Source: Acidobacteriota bacterium (lineage in GTDB: Bacteria > Acidobacteriota > JAAYUB01). From it: a DNA stretch of 56,942 bases. A program made the translations under genes and the position numbers. Within the stretch, counting starts at the first letter, position 1. Each line of letters starts with the position of its first letter. The DNA lies in NCBI GenBank assembly GCA_018001935.1, contig JAGNHB010000028.1:7501-64442 (forward strand), in the 5' to 3' direction. Shown here piece by piece: positions 51,597 to 56,942 of the stretch. Under the pieces are notes generated by a model. It was not told the DNA's origin. It was given only the letters and a program-made list of their open reading frames with translations, and did not search any database.

Positions 51597-52537
51597 GTGA
51601 CGTCGGCCAGCACCACCAGGAACAGCCCGGTGCTGAAGAGGGCGTTGACGTTGAAAAACGCCCGGTTGACCCGGCTGAGGTCGCCGGGGGCCACCAGGCG
51701 GTGCTCCCAGACCAGGAGCGCGGCGAGGAGGGCCATCCCGCCCGCCGCAACCCACGACAGCCGGAACATGACGTGGAACACCCCCAGGCACAGGATGGTG
51801 AGCAGGTGAAGGAGAAAGGAGAGGCGCAGGGACCGGGGCACCCCCAGGCGCCCGGGGATGGAGTGAAGCCGCTCCCGCGCGTCGAACGCGGCATCCTGGC
51901 AGGCGTAGAGGATGTCGAACCCCGCGGTCCACGTCACGACGATCAGGCAGACGATGATGACGGGCACCGAAAACTGCCCCGTCACGGCGATCCAGCTCCC
52001 CTCGGGGGCGATGCTGAGAGCGTACCCGAGCACGAAGTGGGACAGCACCGTGAACCGCTTGGTGAAGGAGTAGAACAGGATCACCACCAGCGCGGGGAGC
52101 GAGAGGAGGGCGCACAGCCGGTTGAGCATGCCCGCGGAGACGAGGAAACCGACGCAGCAGAGGAAGGTGAACCCCCCCACGAAGGTCCGCCCCAGGAGGC
52201 CGGCGGGGAGCGCACGGTCCCGGGTTCGCGGGTTCATCCGGTCCAGGCGCTCGTCCACGAGACGATTGAACGCCATGGCGGCGCTCCGGGCGAAGACCAT
52301 CGCGGCGAGGATCCACAGCCACGTGGAGGGGGGCGGCCACGCCCACTGGCCGGGCGGGCGGGGCGGGAGCCCCCGCAGGGCCAGGAGGGCCCCCAGGAAG
52401 GCGAAGGGGAGCGCGAAAAGCGTGTGCTCGAACCGGATCATGTCGAGCACCACGCCCACCCGGCGGAAAAAGCCGGCGGGGCGGGGCGGGCCCGGGAGGC
52501 CGCCCTCCGGTTTCATCTCGACGGGGGGCCGTTCCAT
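51590..52537 (-). CDS. UbiA-family prenyltransferase (likely MqnP role)
   Basis: 315 residues with eight or nine membrane helices. The first aspartate motif is NRLVDERLDRMNPRTRDRAL, the second YACQDAAFDARERLHSIPGRLG. It belongs to the branch near 4-hydroxybenzoate polyprenyltransferases. Next to mqnE and ubiX it most probably prenylates 1,4-dihydroxy-6-naphthoate in menaquinone synthesis. Its start overlaps the ubiX end by 25 bases, so both are coupled. The stop TAG is the first codon of a TAGGCTG array. Confidence 0.88.
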   Translation of the reverse strand: MERPPVEMKPEGGLPGPPRPAGFFRRVGVVLDMIRFEHTLFALPFAFLGALLALRGLPPRPPGQWAWPPPSTWLWILAAMVFARSAAMAFNRLVDERLDRMNPRTRDRALPAGLLGRTFVGGFTFLCCVGFLVSAGMLNRLCALLSLPALVVILFYSFTKRFTVLSHFVLGYALSIAPEGSWIAVTGQFSVPVIIVCLIVVTWTAGFDILYACQDAAFDARERLHSIPGRLGVPRSLRLSFLLHLLTILCLGVFHVMFRLSWVAAGGMALLAALLVWEHRLVAPGDLSRVNRAFFNVNALFSTGLFLVVLADVTV

Positions 52538-53133
52538 CGGTGCCCGGGGGGGATGTCGAATCCCAAAACGGAGAGGATGCGGGAAACGAGGTGGTCGACC
52601 AGGTCCTCGACCCGCCCCGGACGCGTGTAGAACGCGGGGGAGGCCGGCAGGATCACGGCGCCGGCCCGGTGGAGCCGGAGCATGTTCCGGAGGTGGATCT
52701 CGTTGAGGGGCGTCTCCCGCGGGACCACCACCAGGGGGCGGCGCTCCTTGAGCATGACGTCCGCCGCCCGGTGGATGAGGTTCCGGCCCGCCCCGGAAGC
52801 CAGGGCGCCGAGGGTGGACATGCTGCAGGGCACGATCGCCATGGCGGAAGCGGCGCCGGTCCCGCTGGCGGCAGCGGCGGCGACGTCATCGACGCTCACC
52901 CACTCCGCCTTGGCCAGCCCCATCGCGGGCAACGACCCCGGGCCGGCCAGGGCAATCCCGGTCTCCATCCGGCAGACGTCGGCACCGGCCGTGGACACCA
53001 TCACCCGGACCCGCTCGACCGAGGGTTCCGCGTCCAGGCGCTGGAGCAGGCGCACCCCGTAAGCGGCCCCGCTCGCCCCCGTGAGGGCGACGTCGATCCA
53101 TCGGGTGCCGGGGCGGGTGGAGGTGGTGTTCAT
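52513..53133 (-). CDS. ubiX: UbiX/Pad1-type flavin prenyltransferase
   Basis: 206 residues. FMN-binding fold with VALTGASGAAYGVRLL, IVPCSMSTLGALASG and LVVVPRETPLNEIHLRNMLRL, all typical. It makes prenylated FMN for a UbiD-type decarboxylase, which in the futalosine route removes the naphthoate carboxylate. No ubiD-like gene is in the window. It lies 37 bases after nuoF. Confidence 0.92.
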   Translation of the reverse strand: MNTTSTRPGTRWIDVALTGASGAAYGVRLLQRLDAEPSVERVRVMVSTAGADVCRMETGIALAGPGSLPAMGLAKAEWVSVDDVAAAAASGTGAASAMAIVPCSMSTLGALASGAGRNLIHRAADVMLKERRPLVVVPRETPLNEIHLRNMLRLHRAGAVILPASPAFYTRPGRVEDLVDHLVSRILSVLGFDIPPGHRWNGPPSR

Positions 53134-53170
53134 CCCGTGAAATTGCCGGTGGGGTGCTCAGCCGGCGGGC

Positions 53171-54442
53171 TCAGGCGCCGGTACGCGCCCCGCGGTTGAT
53201 CAGGGCGTCGAACTCGTCGCGGAACTTTCGGACGAAGGACTCGACAGGCATGGCGGCGGCGTCGCCGAGCGGGCAGATGGTGTTCCCCAGGATACCGTCG
53301 GCGATGTCGGCCAGGAGGTCCGGGTCCTCCGGCCGTCCCCGGCCGGCCAGGATCCGGTCCAGGACCTTCAGCATCCACCCGGTGCCTTCCCGGCAGGGCG
53401 AACACTGGCCGCACGACTCGTCCTTGTAGAAGTGCGCCAGGCGCTGGAGCGCGGACACCATGCACGTCTTCTCGTGCATCACGACGACCCCCGCCGAGCC
53501 CAGCATGGACCCTGCCGCGGCCACGCTCTCGAAGTCGAGGGCGATGTCGCACTCCTCCGCCCGGAGGACGGGGACGGACGACCCGCCGGGGATGACAGCC
53601 TTGAGCGCCAGGCCGCCGAGGACCCCCCCGGCATCTTCCCGGATGAGCTTGAGAAGGGGGTAGCCCAAGGGGCGCTCGTAGATCCCGGGCCGGTTCACGT
53701 GGCCGCTGACGCCGAACAGCCGCGTCCCGCCGTTCTTCGGAACCCCGAGGGAGGCGAACCACTCGCCGCCGTGGGTGACGATGTCGGGGACGTTGGCCAG
53801 GGTCTCCACGTTGTTGATGATGGTGGGGCCGCCGTAGAGGCCGACGTTGGCCGGGAAGGGCGGCTTGAGGCGGGGGTAGCCCTTCTTCCCCTCCAGGGAT
53901 TCCAGCAGGGCCGTCTCCTCCCCGCAGATGTAGGCCCCGGCCCCCCGGTAAACGTCCAGCTCGAGATCGAAACCCGTCCCCAGGATCCCCTTCCCCAGGT
54001 AACCCTTCCCGCGGGCCTCGCCGATGGCGGAGCGCAGGGCGGCGGCGTGGGGGGTGTACTCGCCCCGGATGTAGATGTAGGCCTGCCGGGCCCCGATGGC
54101 GTAGGCGGCGAGGAGGGTGCCCTCGAGGAGGAGGTGCGGGTCCTTCTCCATCAGGTGGCGGTCCTTGAAGGTGCCGGGTTCGCTCTCGTCGGCGTTGACG
54201 CAGAGGAAGACCGGCTTGTCGGCGCCCTTCGGGATGAAGCTCCACTTCAGGCCGGTCGGGAAACCGGCCCCGCCCCGGCCCCGGAGCGCGGACTTCTTCA
54301 CCTCTTCGGTGACCTGCTCCGGCGTCAGGGTGAGGAGGGCCTTCCGCAGGGCCGCGTACCCGCCGGTCGACTCGTACACGGCCAGGGTGTGGGACCCTTC
54401 CAGGTCGAAGCGTCTCGACAACACTTTCACCGGTTCGCTCAT
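53171..54442 (-). CDS. nuoF: NADH-quinone oxidoreductase subunit F
   Basis: 423 residues. The FMN and NADH site is marked by RGRGGAGFPTGLKW, NADESEPGTFKDR and GAGAYICGEETALLESLEG; the 4Fe-4S cluster by ESCGQCSPCREGT and NTICPLGDAAA. It is the NADH entry subunit of complex I. It stands without nuoE or nuoG beside it; the upstream side is repeat array. It leads into ubiX-ubiA-mqnE, joining quinone reduction and quinone synthesis. The ATG at 54442 has GGGAGGG upstream. Confidence 0.93.
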   Translation of the reverse strand: MSEPVKVLSRRFDLEGSHTLAVYESTGGYAALRKALLTLTPEQVTEEVKKSALRGRGGAGFPTGLKWSFIPKGADKPVFLCVNADESEPGTFKDRHLMEKDPHLLLEGTLLAAYAIGARQAYIYIRGEYTPHAAALRSAIGEARGKGYLGKGILGTGFDLELDVYRGAGAYICGEETALLESLEGKKGYPRLKPPFPANVGLYGGPTIINNVETLANVPDIVTHGGEWFASLGVPKNGGTRLFGVSGHVNRPGIYERPLGYPLLKLIREDAGGVLGGLALKAVIPGGSSVPVLRAEECDIALDFESVAAAGSMLGSAGVVVMHEKTCMVSALQRLAHFYKDESCGQCSPCREGTGWMLKVLDRILAGRGRPEDPDLLADIADGILGNTICPLGDAAAMPVESFVRKFRDEFDALINRGARTGA

Positions 54443-54503
54443 GTTCTTGCACCCTCCCGCCGTCGTCGTGCTCCCGCCAAGGGCATCACGCTCGCAAAAC
54501 TTG

Positions 54504-54512
54504 ATTGTAGCA
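54504..54512 (-). promoter_or_regulatory. Candidate extended -10 promoter of nuoF
   Basis: On the minus strand TGCTACAAT forms an extended -10 box about 62 bases before the nuoF ATG. No good -35 was seen, which is common for extended -10 promoters. Confidence 0.4.
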
Positions 54513-54544
54513 CGTTCAATAGAGAATGTGCGGGTATAAATCAG

Positions 54545-55322
54545 GATCGGAAGCGCGCCCTCCCCGTGCCTCCGTGCCTCCGTGAGAGCCATCCGGGAGG
54601 GCTCTCGCCAAGGCACTGAACGCACGGAGAATGAGGAGACAAGATCGGAAACCCATGGATGATGCCTTATCCACAGGCGGATTCCGTCTTCCTTGGCGAG
54701 CTTTGCGCCTTGGCGTGACCAATCCGGACCGGTTCACGCAAAGGCGCCAAGGTCGCCAAGGGGAACGGGAAGCCCGGGCCGCCGCACGGGATGACGGAAG
54801 AGCGTCTTCTCCGTGCCTCCGTGTGAGCCCTTCCGGAAGGGCTCTCGCCAGGGCACTGAGCACACGGAGAGCCCGGTGAGGGGATCGGCAACCCTTGGGC
54901 GATGCTTATTTGCAGACGAATGTCGTCTTCCTTGGCGAGCTTTGCGCCTTGGCGTGATCAATCCGGACCGGTTCACGCAAAGGCGCCAAGGTCGCCAAGG
55001 GGAACGGGAAGCCCGGGCCGCCGCATCGGATGATGAAGGAGCGTTTTCTCCGTGCCCCCGTGCCTCCGTGAGAGCCCTTCCGGAAGGGCTCTCGCCAGGG
55101 CACTGAGCACACGGAGAACCCGGGGAGGGGATCGGCAACCCATGGGCGATGCTATATTTGCAAAAAAATTTCGTCTTCCTTGGCGAGCTTTGCGCCTTGG
55201 CGTGACCAATCCGGACCGGTTCACGCAAAGGCGCCAAGGTCGCCAAGGGGAACGGGAAGCCCGGGCCGCCGCACGGGATGACGAAAGAGCGTCTTCTCCG
55301 CGCCCCCGTGCCTTCGCGAGAG
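54545..55322. repeat. Array of ~245-bp palindromic units, left part
   Basis: Three full units and the start of a fourth, with period 239-247 bases (the word CTTCCTTGGCGAGC starts at 54688, 54927 and 55174). Each unit holds a perfect palindrome (GAGCCCTTCCGGAAGGGCTC or a variant) framed by CTCCGTG and CACGGAG words. It then has a short A/T stretch and a ~30-bp hairpin with arms CCTTGGCGAGCTTTGCGCC and GGCGCCAAGGTCGCCAAGG, and closes GGGAACGGGAAGCCCGGG. The fourth unit is cut after CTTCGCGAGAG at about 55322. Confidence 0.85.
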
Positions 55323-55471
55323 ACAGTCTGGAACAGCTCAAAAAAATCCGACAAAACCCCGAAAATAATCTCGAAAAAGGTCCAGTGAGAACGTTAGTAA
55401 AGGTGAAGGCAAACTCCCGTTTCGTTTCGGAAATGGGGCGTAACCGAAAATCAGGGAAGGAGGGCTTGGCC

Positions 55472-55864
55472 ATGAGCGAGAACGACATCGGGAAAATCAT
55501 CGTCGACACCGCCGTAAAACTCCACCAGGAACTGGGACCCGGGTTGCTGGAGAGGGTCTACGAGGTGATCCTGGCGCATCGACTTCAAGGCTTCGGGTTA
55601 AAGCTCGCCCGTCAGATTCCCGTGCCCATCCGCTTTGACGGTCTTGTCTTCGACGAGGGTTTTCGCATCGACCTTCTGGTGGGCGACCGGGTGATTGTCG
55701 AACTCAAGTCGGTGGAGACACTCCACAACGTATACTTGAAACAGGTCTTGACCTATTTGAAGCTGACCGGCTTGAGACTCGGCTTCCTCCTCAATTTCGG
55801 CAATGAACTCATGCGGGACGGGATCACGCGGATCGTCAACGGTCTCCCGGATCAGATCGCCTGA
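55472..55864 (+). CDS. GxxExxY protein (PD-(D/E)XK nuclease-like fold)
   Basis: 130 residues. The family signature is GPGLLERVYE (GxxExxY) after IIVDTAVKLHQEL. A likely nuclease core follows: GFRIDLLVGDRVIVELKSV (Asp ... Glu-X-Lys), then LKQVLTYLKLTGLRLGFLLNFG and the final IVNGLPD. The family is related in fold to PD-(D/E)XK nucleases; its activity is not established. The start at 55472 has AAGGAGG with 8-base spacing. The gene with its ~150-base leader sits inside a unit of the palindromic array, replacing the middle of that unit. The leader is A/T-richer than the array. Confidence 0.9.
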   Translation: MSENDIGKIIVDTAVKLHQELGPGLLERVYEVILAHRLQGFGLKLARQIPVPIRFDGLVFDEGFRIDLLVGDRVIVELKSVETLHNVYLKQVLTYLKLTGLRLGFLLNFGNELMRDGITRIVNGLPDQIA

Positions 55865-55963
55865 AGAGAGTGCCGGCGGATGGGAAAGACACGTGAAACA
55901 ATCTGATGTAAAACGGTGAACACAGCTCCTCATTCGGAGGAGGTTGATTGGTCCCGCGTCCCT

Positions 55964-56817
55964 CTTTGCGAGCTTTGCGCCTTGGCGAGACCGATCCGGA
56001 TTGGATCTCGCAAAGGCGCCAAGGTCGCCAAGGGGAACGGGAAGCCCGGGCCGCCGCATCGGATGATGAAGGAGCGTTTTCTCCGTGCCCCCGTGCCTCC
56101 GTGTGAACCCTTCCGGAAGGGCTCTCACCAGGGCAATGAGCACACGGAGAATCCGGAGAGAGGATCGGCAACCCTTGGGCGATGATTTATTTGCAGACGA
56201 ATGTCGTCTTCCTTGGCGAGCTTTGCGCCTTGGCGAGACCGATCCGGATTGGATCTCGCAAAGGCGCCAAGGTCGCCAAGGGGAACGGGAAGCCCGGGCC
56301 GCCGCACGGGATGACGAAAGAGCGTCCTCTCCGCACCTCTGTGCCTCCGTGTGAGCCCTTCCGGAAGGGCTCTCGCCAGGGCACTGAGCACACGGAGAAC
56401 CCGGGGAGGGGATCGGCAACCCATGGGCGATGCAATATTTGCAAAAAAAATTTCGTCTTCCTTGGCGAGCTTTGCGCCTTGGCGTGACCAATCCGGACCG
56501 GTTCACGCAAAGGCGCCAAGCCCGCCAAGGGGAACGGGAAACCCGGGCCGCCGCACGGGATGACGAAAGAGCGTCCTCTCCGCACCTCTGTGCCCCCGTG
56601 CCTCCGTGTGAGCCCTTCCGGAAGGGCTCTCACCAGGGCACTGAGCACACGGAGAATCCGGGGAGGGGATCGGCAACCCTTGGGCGATGCTATATTTGCA
56701 AAAAAATTTCGTCTTCCTTGGCGAGCTTTGCGCCTTGGCGTGACCAATCCGGACCGGTTCACGCAAAGGCACCAAGGTCGCCAAGGGGAACGGGAAGCCC
56801 GGGCCGCCCCACGGGAT
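55964..56817. repeat. Array of ~245-bp palindromic units, right part
   Basis: Opens in mid-unit with CTTTGCGAGCTTTGCGCC at about 55966, then three further units (the CTTCCTTGGCGAGC word at 56208, 56457 and 56712; periods 249 and 255). Two versions of the A/T stretch exist (GCTTATTTGCAGACG and GCTATATTTGCAAAAAAA); they occur in the same order on both sides of the gene. The last ~120 bases of the window (56818-56942) show no recognised feature. Confidence 0.85.
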
Positions 56818-56942
56818 GTTCGCGCCGGTCAGGGATGAGGCCAAAAACAGCGGTTTTGGGTGAGGCCAGCGACTGGTTTTCAATCGGCCGGGCAGAGAGA
56901 GAGGATTTCGCAGGAGCGAGAAGGGAACTCGTCTCACCGGGA

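Noticed and set aside
54545..56817. CRISPR array
   Set aside because: Units are ~245 bp, differ only slightly along their whole length and have no unique spacers; no cas genes are present.

Overview
The window is about 57 kb of GC-rich DNA from a didermal (Gram-negative type) bacterium. It encodes BamA, Skp, LpxA, LpxI and FabZ, an RND efflux pump with an outer-membrane channel, multiheme cytochrome c, and menaquinone synthesis by the futalosine route (MqnE with UbiA- and UbiX-type partners). One protein carries an IPTL-CTERM-like sorting tail. Together with the base composition this suits an Acidobacteriota-like lineage, but that placement is inference; no rRNA or tRNA gene was seen.

Layout. 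1-4143: a transmembrane Ser/Thr kinase ending in a DUF1566 (C-type-lectin-like) domain, followed directly by the wreck of a reverse transcriptase of the diversity-generating-retroelement (DGR) type; repeats flank the pair on both sides. 4190-13796: a low-GC TonB-like lipoprotein, a six-heme cytochrome, a TPR-hydrolase-QueG run, a SYLF-lipoate ligase pair, Maf, a DciA-like protein and threonine synthase. 14324-20862: a secreted NTF2/LamG-like protein, a PqqD-radical SAM protein with a pilin-like membrane partner, and a DUF4922-SpoIID fusion. 21152-27825: an RND efflux operon with a strong promoter and a MarR gene at its end. 27957-36091: a GT-C glycosyltransferase, a Tat-exported protein coupled to a radical SAM/SPASM enzyme, a VapBC-type module, an Ntn hydrolase and GlgX. 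37340-49414: rhomboid protease, OPT transporter, IPTL-CTERM protein, then the envelope block hom-bamA-skp, terminator, fabZ-lpxA-lpxI. 49957-54442: nuoF-ubiX-ubiA-mqnE. 54545-56817: an array of ~245-bp palindromic units with a GxxExxY gene inside it.

The spaces between genes are the most unusual part. They are filled with short word-like repeats: hairpin elements built from GCGCCAAGG or CACGGAGG words, heptamer (TAGGCTG) and hexamer (GGTATC) arrays, AAAGGACC arrays and GTGAGTGTCC words. Four genes take their TAG stop codon from the first bases of such a repeat. The hairpin words recur at six other places in the window, while the only nuclease-fold GxxExxY gene lies inside their largest array. 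This resembles an autonomous element with non-autonomous relatives.
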